From Membranipora membranacea (taxonomy: Eukaryota > Bryozoa > Gymnolaemata > Cheilostomatida > Membraniporidae), in NCBI GenBank assembly GCA_914767715.1, contig OU612067.1, positions 18,297,001 to 18,361,000 on the forward strand: DNA of 64,000 bases. Reading direction: 5' to 3'. Made by a program: the position numbers and the translations under genes. Numbering within the stretch: position 1 is the first letter of the stretch; each line of letters begins with the position of its first letter. Positions 33,828-46,646 of this stretch are shown here, piece by piece. The notes beneath the pieces are model-generated. The model saw only the letters and a list, made by a program, of their open reading frames with translations. It did not search any database and had not been told where the DNA came from.

Positions 33828-36800
33828 CCGTAGCATGGTTTCTGAATGCCTTCTGCTTTTCCTCTTTGAATGAGTGAGGGCTGGATTTACCACTTCTGAG
33901 TGTCGTCTCACCTTACTCTGGCGCTGGCGATCAGAATCGTTGATGGTACTAACACTAACAGTGCTCATTCCAATGCTCTTAGACGACTGAGTGTCATTCT
34001 GCGACAGAGAAAACATGTTAAGGTAAACTATTGGGTTCAAAGCGGTATCTGTATTTTCTTAGTTCGATCCAAAATTTTCAACAAACATAAATATCAAGAG
34101 CTGTTTGCCAGAATCTCTCCAAAGAAATTGAATTCACATGTTAGTAAATATTCACTTCTGTACCCGCTCACTCTACAAAATGGTGTCAGAAGCATTGAAT
34201 CAATTGATTGAATCAGATAGCGGAGAAAGTTCATTCCGGCAAATTCTGCCGTCTTTTTTGACAGACAGGAGTCTGGTTGTATTCATCATAATGCAAAGTC
34301 TCAGACTGCTCAAGGCCCAAATCTGGCTCTGACCTTGTTCCTCATTTTTATAAATTTTTGACTACATCAATATCATGCCTACGCTGTTTGCCACATAAGA
34401 ATAGAATGTAAAACTAGTTTGAGGAGCTTCGTAATAATCTAAATCAAATATCTCTGACAGATTGTGTCATTCGAAAAGGATGAATGAGAACCTGAAAGTC
34501 ACATCCTCGTATCTGAAATAAGCTTCTCAAATTATGTATATATATACGCTCATGAAGACCATTTGCCTTTATTTGGGGTTGCTCCTTCTCCATTGGTCAC
34601 ACCGCTGGCGAAGGCTTTGACTAGTGGAGGGGGAGCAACTCCGAATGCAAACGAATGGAACAAACTTAACTTTTACAATGTGACACTCAGTTTATGTCAA
34701 TACCTTGTAGTTGAACGGATACATATTTTAGTGACAAGCAATGCCGACTAGGACCATTTGCTTTAGGTCACTGCTATACACGCCAATGATCTCTGTACTT
34801 TATGTACATTATGGACCATGCAGTAGCTTTGCTCAGTTTTATACCAGTTAGCGTAGAAAAAATGTTCTATCTGTCACTCTATAGAGATTGAAAGAAATAA
34901 TGAAATACAAAAGAACCCATTTCCATAGATAAACCACATGCATGTACTATAATTAGGGCTATCTAAGGCTAAATTGCCAATTAGTTGGACCCCTGATAAT
35001 TATTATGACACGTTTGCATGATTATCGAAAATAATTCATTACCATTTCATCGAAGTAGTCGTCATCTGTAGGTTGAGTAATTGTTGAATGTATATCAAGC
35101 TCTTGATGCGATGGCTGCTCCTGAGTCTGCTCACTGCTCCCGTTATCCTCTTCACTAGGAACAGATGCGATATCTGCTACTGAATGTCGTGTTTTTTTCC
35201 CAGTAATATAATCAAGCTTTTCTTGAATTTCTGCACTGAGTTTATCTGCAAAAAAAAATTCAAGATAATGGAAACAAACAGTACAAAGCAAAGAATTGTT
35301 ACATATATGTGGCAACCAAATACATATATGCACTATACGATTTGATGATGAAGTATTAATCATTGAGTAGGTAAAACAAGGCCAAAATTTCACCCCAAGG
35401 CCAATTCCTTGTTTGTGAAATACTCTGACTGTCAGTTCCAAGTCAGAGCATAGATTCATATAATTATAATTTATGACATAATACAATAAGTCTATATCTG
35501 TCGTATATCTATAATACTTCTAATTTTACAAAACACGATGAGGTTTTTTAGACATGGCTATTCCAGCATTTTTCGTCACAAATAGGCAGTAAATGAGCCC
35601 AGATTATGTACCATCATTGAATAACTGATGCATCCTGAGAGAAAAAACACCGTTTTACCTTTGACAAATTGTAAGCCGACAATCTACTATTTGATGTTTG
35701 TTTATATGTGGCACTATTGGGCTGACTTCAATAAAAATATGGGCGTGTCATCACAGGATCAATGGTAATAATGTGAATGACTGATCGGAGTGTCATTATA
35801 TAATGTCCCGAAAAATGTTACAAAATCAGGATCAAATGCTTTTGATCTGTTCAAGGGAACCATTAATTAAATTTAAGTTTTTTTGCCAATAATAATATAT
35901 ATTATCATGATATGCAACATGATAAGAATGTCACTTTATATGTCATGCTATTATTAAAAATTGAATGATGAACTCAAATCTCTCAGCGTTCATCCAAATT
36001 TCTTTCAAATTCAAAATCAAATTTTGTGGTGCTATTCATGCTCAGTAGCTCAGCCAGTTCCAAATTAATTTATCAAGTGTTATTCTGATTGATCTTTGAC
36101 ATTAAATCCACGCAGTGCAATGCAAGGGTCATACAATTTTGTCACAAATATTTCACTGTATTTGTTCTTTAATTTGGAGGATACATCGGTGAGCATAGCT
36201 ATGTCTGTGGGAAACATCCAGTTTGACTGGTATGCTTTAACCACAGAAATAATACATGTATATGTATTGTTAGGTCTATGGTTATATCAGGCACACACAC
36301 ACCTGATAATTTTGGGATAGGTTCAGACATTCTGCGATGGAATCTTGGATGTGTGTTGAACATGTCACTGCCAGCAGAGCTACCATGTGGTGACCAAGGC
36401 CTTCTATGTGTTGCCTTTTGTGGCATGTTAAATTCCAAGGACAGTTTACGACGAATCTCCACCTTTCTATTGCTGATATTGGATGGGCGTAACTCATCAC
36501 ATATACTAGCTCTCCGTTCTTCTGCCTGCAAATTGTATAAAGCAGATGAGAGGGTTAGGTGCTTACTGCTATTATGCTACTCAAGAGCATCATAGTAAGA
36601 CATTATGTCAATATCAAATTTTTTATTGGGTACTGAAAATAAGAGTTTGGAGAAACAGACCAGATCAGATCAAAACCAACACACTGGTTACTACTTACCC
36701 CAAATCTCTTTTGAGAAGGCTTGTATGGAACATTACTGGGAGTATTCAGCAATGACCCTCGATTTGATCTAGGATCCAGTACAGAAAGCCTTCGAAAACT

Positions 36801-39800
36801 CTCTGACTGAAACCGTATAGGAACAGATAAAAAGTAACGAGGTAAATAAGCAATGGGAAGTGAACGAAATCAGTATAGTCCGGTGGCAGCCCCCTCTTTT
36901 CTTATCACTTCCATTTGTATTTTTGGGTGGATAGGGTTTGTCAGTAATTTCTAGTACAGTTTTTCACGCTGATCCCAATGGTGATATTGTACCTTACACT
37001 AGGTTGCACAATAGGCCGCTTATTGCCCAAAACACTGCAGATAAAAGGGAAAGTGATCAAAAAATTATGATATGGTTTTAAAACATCCAAAATCTGCAAG
37101 AGCAAGTCATAACCAGTGGATCTACAACTTAACATTGGTCTTTTATCATAAAAAGCCGAGATGCGGTCAACAATGGTTGCAATACCCTTTATATCACCTG
37201 TGTATAACTATCATTGAAGCTATACTACTTTTTCAATTATGCTGCTGCCTAAAAAAACAGGCTTCGAATGTTTGTATTGATCTGATTTTCTTATGGTGAC
37301 TGTGTATTGACCCTCCCATCGCATAACACCAGATTTTGTGTCTTTTTTCAAATAGTGCGTACTTTTAGGTTTCCTTTATAATATCATAAAAATCATCTTT
37401 ATAAGGATATATAGCGTGTAAAGCAAAAGTTAACTCCTTCAAGTATCATCAAAAAGGTGCTTAGTGCTAAAAAATATTTTTGGTCATTGATGGATTCAAT
37501 ACAAATCCACCATAAAAAAATCAGAGCAAAACAAACATTGGAAGTCAGTTTTTGGCACGTCTGCAAAATTGAAAAAAGTAGTGTCATTTCAATGACAGTT
37601 ATATACAGGTGATATAAGGGGGTATTGCAACCGTTGTTGGCCACATCTCGGCTATTTATGATAGCAGAACCATGTAAACTTGTGGATCCACTAATTATGA
37701 CATGCTCTTTCAGATTTTGGATGTTTTGAAAACATATCATCATTTTTTCATCACTTTCCCTTTTGTCGGCAGCGTTTTTCACTTTATCACTTTTTATAAG
37801 GTTGGTCATTCACTCCATATATGAGAGATCATGCTGATATTATACAAAACTGTACGTATGAATCTGATTGCAGAGTTTGAGTACCCAACTCATAAGGTGA
37901 GCACAGGACAGACCTTAGAAATCTCAAAAAAACAGCAATTTTGGCCATTTTCGGCAGCATTTTTGGCAATTTTTCTGCCTATTGTGCGACTTTGTGTAAG
38001 GTACATCATCACCATTGCGATTGCCTCGAAAAACTAGCCTAAAATCCACAATTACAAGTTATCCATCCAATTTCGTAAAGGAAGTTGTGTTTCTAGCGAC
38101 ATTTCTGGTAGGCTGCCACTGCCAACTTAACGGTGGTGCCATATTTTGTTTGTCTACTCTATTGAATTGATTGATACGATATGCTGTGTCTGTTATACAA
38201 GTAGTGAATATCATGATGCGATTGCGAACCCAGCCAGGAAATATATTGTATTTTGTTATTAGTAGAGCCGTGCGCCATTTATACCACTACAGCTGCGGTA
38301 CCCTCCAAATTTGAAACTCATCATTGTAGAGTTTGGGGCAGTACACATTGGGACAGTACACATTGGGTCAGTACACATTGGGACAGTACACATTAGGACA
38401 ATGCGAATTGGGACAATACGCAGTGGGACAGTACACATCAGGACAGTACACATTGTGGTTAAGGCTTGATCATTCGGAGCAAGGTGCTCATGAATGATCA
38501 CCCAGCTATTGATATAGCAGCACACAATAATGAGATCATAGGCGACAGTTTTGTCTATCTTACCTGATGATGGTTGATTGAACTGTCCGAACTCCTCCTC
38601 GTTTGGGCATGGTATTGTGCTCTACCTCGTACAAAATCTTGTTGTTTCTTGTCATGTTCACTAAGATGAATCTGAATTTCAGAGAAAGAGACAATGAACA
38701 CATCATATTGTAACGTATAAATCCGATGACCTCACCAAGGCTGGCACCACTAGATGAGTAAAAGCAGCGGATAGTATATAAGTTTCAAGGTCGTAGGCTC
38801 TAGCTGGGCTAGGGCAAATGCTGATCCTACTTTACTTGGTGTTATAATCTGATGAATTTTTATGTGATTAATGTATATTTATGACGGAAATAAGATGAAT
38901 CATAATAATGGTGTGGAGAAGGGACTAATGTGAATGACTAATAAAAAAGCGCTGGGAGGTCAAGACACAGTAGTTGATTTTGGAGGTAAGCTGAAGTAAG
39001 CTGAAGTAAGCTGAAGTAAGCTGATAATACTGTTTTGAGGAAGGCCTTTTCCTTCTGACAGATCTATATCTTCTGAATACAAGGCTGGATACCAAAAAGA
39101 ACATGGTAAATACACAACCTGTTGAAATTCTTCTCCCCTGACCTCGTAAAAAGAACATTTGAACTTTTGAAATTTGAACGGTCAGAATTATGTTGAATTG
39201 CTCACAAGACATTAAAAAAACCATACACATTTTGCGTCTGTGTCAATTCAGGGTAAGCCATGATGATCGCACCTAACACAAGGTCAGATATTGACAAGCA
39301 TTAGTTCATTTAAACGGTACACGATCTTACACAACACTTCAACCAGCAGTGAGTTGATCTTCACTTATATTTATATATATTTAAAACAAACAGGTATTAC
39401 CAGTTACACCATGATACATATTATCTATAGTATCATGGTGTAACTGGCAATACCCGTTTGTTTACCCGTCCCACCCTAAGCAACTTAAGTCAATAAGTTC
39501 TTTCCACTCTTGATATCATAACTTCTTCATTCTACAACGAGAACATGTCAAATTGCCCAGCCCTATGTAAAAAAGTTTTGCTTGTTTCAACCAATAGCGG
39601 ATACCACATAGCATGATAGGGACATTGAAATCTCACTGGAATTCAAGTCTAAGAGAAGCTGTATTATGTGGTACCAAGCTGAAATAGAAGAAAAAAACTG
39701 GTCTTGCTTGCGCTTTGATTAAATTGTGTTATTGATGTTTAAATTGAAAATTGATTTGAGAATTGTGATGAAAATTGACATGAGGCTGTTGATGGTTATT

Positions 39801-42650
39801 TAACTGAACTTGAGAGGACACAACTCTTAGTGGACCGGAAGAAATGATGATCAGTTACCCTGATCTCACTTAGAAAAAAGACACCTGTTTATTCCAGTTC
39901 CAGCACTCTGCTGAGGGATGAGCAACCCACAAATTATTTATACCATGATGAATGCTTCCAGTTTGTGTAGTGTGATTCAGTCCTCACTTGCTATTTAAGT
40001 TCAATACCCAATATCACTCCAATAGATTGCCTCAAATACTTAAATAGTATTTCTAACAATAAGGCCACAGGATCTGATGGAATTTCTGTAAATATACTGA
40101 AAATCACTTTTCCATACATTAAAAAAATTACTCACTGACATGCTCAACAGGATTTTAATTGAGGGTAAATTCCCATGCAAATGGAAACTAGCATGTGTGA
40201 CACCCATTTTTAAGGGAGGTGGACATGGCCAATTACAGACCAATTTCTGTACTTCCGATTTTATCAAAATTATTAGAAAAGCATATCAATTCACACATAT
40301 ACTGCTACCTTGATAAGAACAATTTACTTCACCCTCTGCAATCCGGATTTAGGCCTGGATTTTCATGTTCAGATGCAATTCACAAAATCATTTCAGAATG
40401 TATGAACTCCAATGTACAAGGCTACTTCATATCACTTATCTTTTTCGATTTTAAAAAAGCGTTTGACTGTGTCAATCATCAGATACTTTTGAAAAAAATC
40501 CGCAGTTTCGGCATAAGAGGCTCAGCTTATAATATTATGTCTTTCCTGTCACAGCGCGAGCAATTTGCGAAGGTCTGTGAAAGTTTCTCTGAAACTTTAC
40601 CAATTAGTGTTGGAGTTCCCCAAGGATCCATTTTAGCCCCTTCACTGTTTTTGATATTCATAAATGATCTCCTAAAATTACCATTAAATTTAACCTCATT
40701 TGCCTATGCAGGTAACACAACATTTCTTGCCAAAGATCTGAATATCTTTTCTTTGGAAAGACAATGCAATAACGATTTGGCTTGCATCAAATCTTGGTGC
40801 CTTTTAAATAGAATGACCATCAATATGAAAAAATCACATTTCCTGCTATGCAATTCTTCAAACACACAAACTTTTAATCTTTTCTTGCCAGGGAATCAAA
40901 GACTAAACTTTTAGGATTTCATTTATGCGATACTCTTGGGTGGACTGACCATATTCAGCACATTTGCAGAACTGTGAGGTCCAGTCTGGCACTGCTCCAG
41001 AAATGTCGATTCAGTATTGACCGAGGTGCCGTATTGAAGTTTTATCACCAGTTTATTTTTTGCCATCTCATATATGGTATACATCTCTATTACAATTTGT
41101 CTCCATCTCATCTAACAAATCCTATTTTCACCCTCCAGAAAAGAGCCTTCAGGCTTATAGCAAATAAAAATGTTCTAATGTACCTAAATCCAACTCGGCA
41201 TTTTATGTATAGAGTTGAATCTTTTAACATTGTCAGATCTCGCCTTATATTTTTTCTCTGTTTTTTGCTATAAAATACTTCATGGTCTAAGCCCAAGCTA
41301 TATAATCAATGATTTTTCATGCGCTAGACATCGCTTTTGTTTTCGTGATACCCACATCTTACATCCACCCAAAAACTTCTTTTTGATTCATATGACTACT
41401 TCTTTTAACAACCTTCATCAACATCTGCGTTCATCAACAACTATACGTACAATTAAATTTGTATTGTCAAAACATCTGTTTTCATTAAACTGAGTTTTAT
41501 TCCCTTGATTTTATTTCGATTGTTTTTTGTTTTGATTCCTTTGCACATCAGGGAGAACATCTTCGGATGATAATTGTTGCAATAAAAGTTTATATATAGG
41601 TGTTCCACACAGTGATAACATTTCACAGTCTGCCTCTCATATTCCAGATTGTTTTACCTTTGCAAGCTTGTCGACATATAGATGTTCCTGTTGAAGGAGA
41701 CGAGAATCACGCCTACTCTGTCGAGTTATTACATCCTCAAGCTCAGACATGGATGGGCGCTTCATTAATCTCTGATATTGATCCTTTGAAAGCTGTGTCC
41801 CTGTGTCATCCATGAGCGAAGACTGCTCCTATCAAGACAAAGTAGTACAATCTTCATCAATTTTTACAGAAATTGAGTTTAAATCTTTCCTCATCACCTG
41901 TAATCCACTAAGTCAAATCCCTGGCTACCAAAAGGCAGGAATAGTCAGAATGAAGCTGTCACACCCTATATTATGTTTACTATAGCCACGATACTCAAGA
42001 TATCATTCAATGTTACCATTCAATGATATTTACTCAAGATAACCATATGCAGCAGCAGGAGACCTTGTTATCAAATGATATTTTTTCAACTCTTAGCTGC
42101 CATAAGATAACCACATAATTGATTTTTGTAGCATTATTTAATATCATTGTAACACTTTCAAGCTTAAAGACTACCCTAAGACCAATGTATGTTAAAGTCA
42201 GGCAGTTACTTATGACAAAGTTTTGCTTCATTCAAATTCAGCAATATCAAACTCCTGGGACAATTAGGAGGGGAGTTATACCTCCAAAAAAGTAACAAAC
42301 GAGGTACCCTTGTCCTTTTTTACGGCGACGTCAAAATTCAAGTGTCTTCCTGATCAGTCTCATAACTGAATCGCTGTTGCAGCCAGCAATCATTGATTGA
42401 ACCACATTTTAATTTAGACATCACATGTAAATTAAAACCATTTGTCTTCAATTGATGTAATGTCCAGTGAAATATTATTGTCACTCTGCTTTAGAAACTA
42501 GCCAACCTCTACATGCATGTCCTCCTCTGTCAGTTCTTGGAAGGGAACATATTCCTTCACCATCGGTTGCCTGCCCAATTCCTCTAGGATGATCCCAGGC
42601 GCTTCATTTTCTGAATCAACTGATTCCTCACTTAGATAACATTGGTTATC
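33828..42650 (-). CDS. Unrecognised Ser/Arg-rich protein with repeated R-R-x-S sites (partial model)
   Basis: Six exons splice with matching phases on the minus strand: 41658-41828, 38564-38671, 36699-36806, 36303-36525, 35043-35245 and 33828-33998 (about 328 residues). All have good GTAAGT-type donors and CAG/TAG acceptors; four begin and end in phase 0. An additional upstream exon around 42507-42650 (containing [20 protein letters not shown]) fits in phase but its acceptor is unclear, and the 3' end is unresolved. No folded domain is evident. The product is polar and disordered, with one short helical segment ([20 protein letters not shown]). Basophilic-kinase sites recur in almost every exon: KRPSMS, RRDS, RRSSDS, RRLSV, RRASI, RRKLSL, RRMSEP, KTRHS, RRHSEV, RRHSET. 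I infer a scaffold or effector regulated by PKA- or AGC-type kinases. Family unknown. Confidence 0.6.
34640..34680 (+). repeat. Short dispersed fragment shared with the 1.67 kb region
   Basis: GCAACTCCGAATGCAAACGA resembles AGCTCCGAATGCAGGCAA near 1672, both preceded by GACTAGTGGA/GACCAGTGGA and followed by ATGGAaCAAACTT. Confidence 0.45.
36935..38050. mobile_element. 1.1 kb element with long inverted arms, in an intron of the Ser/Arg-rich gene
   Basis: The outer arms pair (AATGGTGATATTGTACCTTA near 36980 with its inverse near 38005). Longer inner arms pair as well: 37030-37300 with 37480-37790, including AAACATCCAAAATCTG and its inverse, and TTGCAATACCC. No transposase frame; the small frames in each arm mirror each other. 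Confidence 0.7.
38336..38456. repeat. 15-bp minisatellite
   Basis: About eight copies of GGACAGTACACATTG with single-base variants, within an intron of the Ser/Arg-rich gene. Confidence 0.9.
38987..39023. repeat. 10-bp tandem repeat
   Basis: About four copies of TAAGCTGAAG. Confidence 0.85.
39385..39467. repeat. Short palindrome
   Basis: AAACAAACAGGTATTACCAG in the left arm pairs with its inverse ending GGTGTAACTGGCAATACCCG/TTTGTTT. The arms are about 33 bp around a short AT-rich loop. Confidence 0.85.
39995..41610 (+). pseudogene. LINE fragment (reverse transcriptase, 5'-truncated)
   Basis: Frames 40219-40914, 40974-41273 and 41215-41493 encode a non-LTR reverse transcriptase: [70 protein letters not shown] and the C-terminal wing. 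The catalytic YADD is changed to YAGN, frameshifts occur near 40205, 40915 and 41270, and the endonuclease is missing. It lies antisense in an intron of the Ser/Arg-rich gene. It ends near AATAAA at about 41580. Confidence 0.85.
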
Positions 42651-43248
42651 TGATATTATTCCCAATGAGATTTAAAAGCTTTGGTATCTGACAGCGCCGA
42701 TATGGCTACAAGTAGAACAAAATAATATTTATGGTTTTACAAGGACTGAGTCATATATTATGTATACATGTAATAAATATAGGGAGTTGTTCCTCATAAA
42801 CACCTTCAGGGATATACCCATATTATGAGGTTCTGATATTTGTAGATATGAGGTTCTGATGATATAGTGTGCGTGTACACCTGTAATGACAGTTTTGTGT
42901 TGTGATGAAGATATATAACCCATACCAAGTATATAAGCTCACCATTGATAGCTGAGAGGTATATGTATATATCTGAGTGAGGTAAATGTTCTATCAGCAA
43001 CGCTAGCATTGTCTCACTGTTATCCAGAGTTTGATTATCGCGTCTATTAACATAAAAAGCAAAAACTATACTTATTGGGCTTGACAATAGTATTTGCGCT
43101 GTTCTAATCTGTGTGTTATCTCTCCAGTCCGGTTTGTAACATGCGCAATATGTACCCTATATATGATTGTATGCATACCCAATATCAAGTAATTATCGCC
43201 TTAAAATAGCTCAAATTTGGCCACACCATAACATACTCTCTAACCAAG

Positions 43249-43293
43249 GAGTTAAAGACAAACCAAAGAGTATTTAACTCCTTGCTCTAACCA
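43249..43293. repeat. Short inverted repeat
   Basis: AAGGAGTTAAA and TTTAACTCCTT flank a short spacer. Confidence 0.6.
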
Positions 43294-44156
43294 ACCGATA
43301 TAAGCCCAATACCACATTTTAGAGGGATTTAAGTATGCTTTGCTAACCAGGGATGCCAACTTTTTTTAGAGTAGATCTACCCTCTTTCCAATTCTGCTCT
43401 CTACTCTTCTTCTTTTTTCAAAAAGCATGATAATCTACTCTACTTCCTCAGTTTTGCACTCCTGCCATGCCTATTTTTATATTAAATCACTGTATTGTTA
43501 GTTTCGTTCATTGATAAATAGCTCCAGGCATACCCCAGCGCCCTTTCTTTTTAGGACCATTACACAAAAATTTTCCATGGGTGGTCGCTCTGGTGCCCTT
43601 CCTGCACCCATCTTGTGCGTCACCACGGCGCATAATAAACACCAAGCCCATCCCCAGCAAAACTACTTTTTATCTGCAAAAATATATGGCAGCCCTTTTG
43701 CTTACCTTAAGATTTCTTGTGAATTCAGTAAAAATGTTTGTCATCCATATTTTCAGGACTTTTGATCAAATTGTGTCAGCTGTTTGATATTATACTTATA
43801 AGTTGGTACCACCTTTTGATTAGTTTAGCGAGTTGTATCAGAGCATGTCCCTTAACAGCTATCAGTGAGTCACTGATCTCATCTATGGCTATCTCATACT
43901 CAGACTTTGATGATGAGGGAGTGTCGTGTGACTGTGCATCATTTAACCTTGAAGCGACATCTCCAAGAGACAAGCTATTATCCTTCTTGGGTGGTCCGAT
44001 AGAAAAGAGCAAGTTGATTGGTCACTTTTCACATGATTCAAGTTAGCGCTTCCATCATTCAGTACTGTGTCATTAAAATGAGGTTTAACAGTACCTCCTA
44101 ATGGTTTTGCTAGGGTAATCATGGCAGGTGGTTCAGCTTGGGTTGCTGTTACAGAT

Positions 44157-44926
44157 TGTAACTGGCCCCGTATACGTTAGGAGAAGTGGCTTTCAACACA
44201 GCAGATCAGATTGACACTTGCTGGAATCTAACTGTTCCTTTATTAATCGTCAGATTTGAGTAAACTATGATGCTGTGTGTAAAAACTGTAAATAATGACA
44301 ATAGTTGATAATAATGGATAATGTGTGTTATGCAATTAATTGTGAGCTACATCAAATGCTGAGTATAATAAGTATAGAGGTTTGAACATCAAATATGATA
44401 AAGGATTAATATCTGTCGGCCAGAGATGAAGACAAACCTCTGTAGTCTCTTGTATACGTTGTCAGTAGTATTCTTTGGTAGCTTGTTTGATATGACAAAC
44501 GGATAGATAAAATGACAGCGATCTGTGTCAAGTGGGCATTGTTTAGTAAACTGAATTCTAGATGAGTAAGTCAGTGCTTTTTATATGGTGGTTGTTGTTA
44601 CTGTACCAGGATTATTGAATCATCAAAAATAATAGAAAAGGTAAAAATAGGGCTTGATAGTGTCACAATGTTTGGATATTGATTCACGCTGGACAATGAG
44701 ACCCAAAAACAAGGCTAACATAACCGGACACACCGAGGCAGCCACCACACTGTAACAGCTGTGATCACACAAAGGATTGCAAATCACCCAGCGATGTGCG
44801 GACAGTAATGAATCAACATGTTTTGCAATTGGGAATCAAATCACTAAAATAAAGCTGTTTCGCTGTTTTGTGTTAAATGTAAATAAAAGGTGAATAGTCA
44901 TGTAAGGGAACAGATACTTGTTTACA
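44157..44926 (-). repeat. 3' LTR of the BEL/Pao element
   Basis: On the minus strand a polypurine tract of 12 G's plus AA (44927-44940) is followed by TGTAAACAAG; the candidate LTR runs ~770 bp to GGGCCAGTTACA, giving TGTAA...TTACA ends. It terminates 11 bases before the apparent acceptor of the TANGO6-like exon at 44145. No second LTR copy was found upstream of gag. Confidence 0.6.
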
Positions 44927-45159
44927 TTCCCCCCCCCCCCTTAATTCAACGGCGGTAGCGCAGAATTAAATTATCAAATTTCTGTAAAAATGGGAGATAA
45001 AATACAATTGGGGATAGGCATGACATTTATGTGCGCAGAGTTATATAGATAAGCTTGTAGTCTGATTTTGGCCGGAGAAGCAGGACCAATTTGTGTATGG
45101 GGCGCTCACATGTTTGTAATTTGCCGTCGTGTTTTCCTTTGCTGTTGACTTTATTTGCA

Positions 45160-45463
45160 TCATCAGAAATGAGAGAAATTTTCCTCGTAAGACCATCCTT
45201 GCTGGGATGTATAGCAGTTACTCGGGCTAGTGGCCACTGGTTTCTTACAAGAGCAGCGTCCTTTATGAGAACAATATCGCCTACCAGGAATGGGTCAGTT
45301 TTGAGAGTCCATTTTTGGCGGCATTGGAGATTGGATATATAAAGATCTCGCCATTTTTTCCAAATTCGTTAGCGAGACTTTGTACCACGGGCCATTGTTT
45401 TCTAGAATAGGTATCATCGGAATCAAAATTGCCTTGCGGAGGTAAAATCACTTTTGATTTCAA
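45160..45463 (-). pseudogene. BEL/Pao integrase C-terminal domain
   Basis: Encodes LPPQGNFDSDDTYSRKQWP and then, after a one-base loss in a T run near 45365, KKWRDLYISNLQCRQKW and VGDIVLIKDAALVRNQWPLA. This is the characteristic C-terminal domain of BEL/Pao polyproteins, displaced from the main integrase frame. Confidence 0.8.
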
Positions 45464-46646
45464 AGTATTTGGTCAGTATTTGGTTAGGGGTCAGCAGCGC
45501 GGGATCATTATCGCTAAGAGCAGACAAAGGCCTACAATTTACAATGCCCATCACTTCAAATACTGTCCTGAGACTTGCTGTGTCTAATCGGCTGCTGTTT
45601 GAGGATAGTATATTGTTGAGCACAGATCTGACTGTGCAAATTTGGCGTTCCCACACTCCCCCCATGTGGCTTGAGTACGGTGTGTTGAATTCCCAATCAA
45701 GATTGTTTGAGTTGGAAAATCCCTTGAATTCATTGGCAGCTCCTATAAAATTGGTACCTCTATCTGAGTACAACTTCCTGATGGGGCCGCGGATAGCTAT
45801 GAGACATCTTAGGGCGTTTATGAATGCATTTGTTGTCATGTCTGTGACAAGTTTTACATGAATGGCCCGTGAAGCTAGGCATGTGAAGATAACACCATAT
45901 CTTTTTATTTCCCGTCTATTTTCTTTGACTGTGAATGGCCCGAAACAATCAGTGCCTACATAAGTGAATGGAGGACTTTGAGTTACTCGTTCAGTTGGTG
46001 AAGGGGCCATTTGCTGAGTGGCTAGCTTTCCTCTTGATTTAGAGCATTGTATGCAAGCTTGTATCTTAGAGCGAGTCATTCTGTTTACACCGATTATCCA
46101 ACAGCCTGAGGCACAAATTTGCGCTATGGCCATTCCCCTTCCCTGATGCTTGACTTGAGCGTGGCATTGCTCAATAACTAGTTTACGTAGATGGGAAGAA
46201 TTGGGCAGAATTATTGGATGCTTTTCTTCATATGGAAGATCAGAGCATGTGAGTCTGCCACCAACACGCATGATACCTTTGGCATCTAATATGGGGTTCA
46301 GTTTGGAGAGTTTGTTACCTTTAGTCATTTTGCCAGATGCTACTTGATTGTACTCGTCTATGAGTAGTTTTTGTTGTGTCGTTAGTATAATTTCATGCAG
46401 TGCCCGTTGGTATTTCCCTACACCTGATAGTACAGGTTTGTTTTGCTTTTTACGGATGATTGACTGCAGGAATGATATGGCTCTGATTGCAGATTCGAGA
46501 CTGGAGAATTTGTTCAGTTTGTTGCACATTGAAAACACAATTGCCTTTTGAGCAGCCTGACATGTGGCTTTGACTTCAAGGTCATCATTTGATACTTCAA
46601 GTTTTAGGTCATTACCCAATTTAGTGGATAGGTCAGTTTTCCACAA
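45423..46646 (-). pseudogene. BEL/Pao integrase
   Basis: The 407-codon frame covers the end of RNase H and integrase. It has a zinc-binding HHCC region (QCHAQVKHQGRG ... CIQCSKSRG) and the catalytic core with YVGTDCFGPF, LYSDRGTNF and the Glu in HMGGVWERQI (D-D-E). The core residues look intact. The frame is offset from the preceding reverse transcriptase frame by an indel near 46650. Confidence 0.9.

Noticed and set aside
42507-42650. Last exon of the TANGO6-like gene
   Set aside because: The encoded [20 protein letters not shown] segment has no resemblance to the TANGO6 C-terminus, and it splices in phase with the Ser/Arg-rich gene instead.
43511-43787. Two overlapping plus-strand frames
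   Set aside because: They lie within an intron of the TANGO6-like gene with no protein-like motifs and no splice support.
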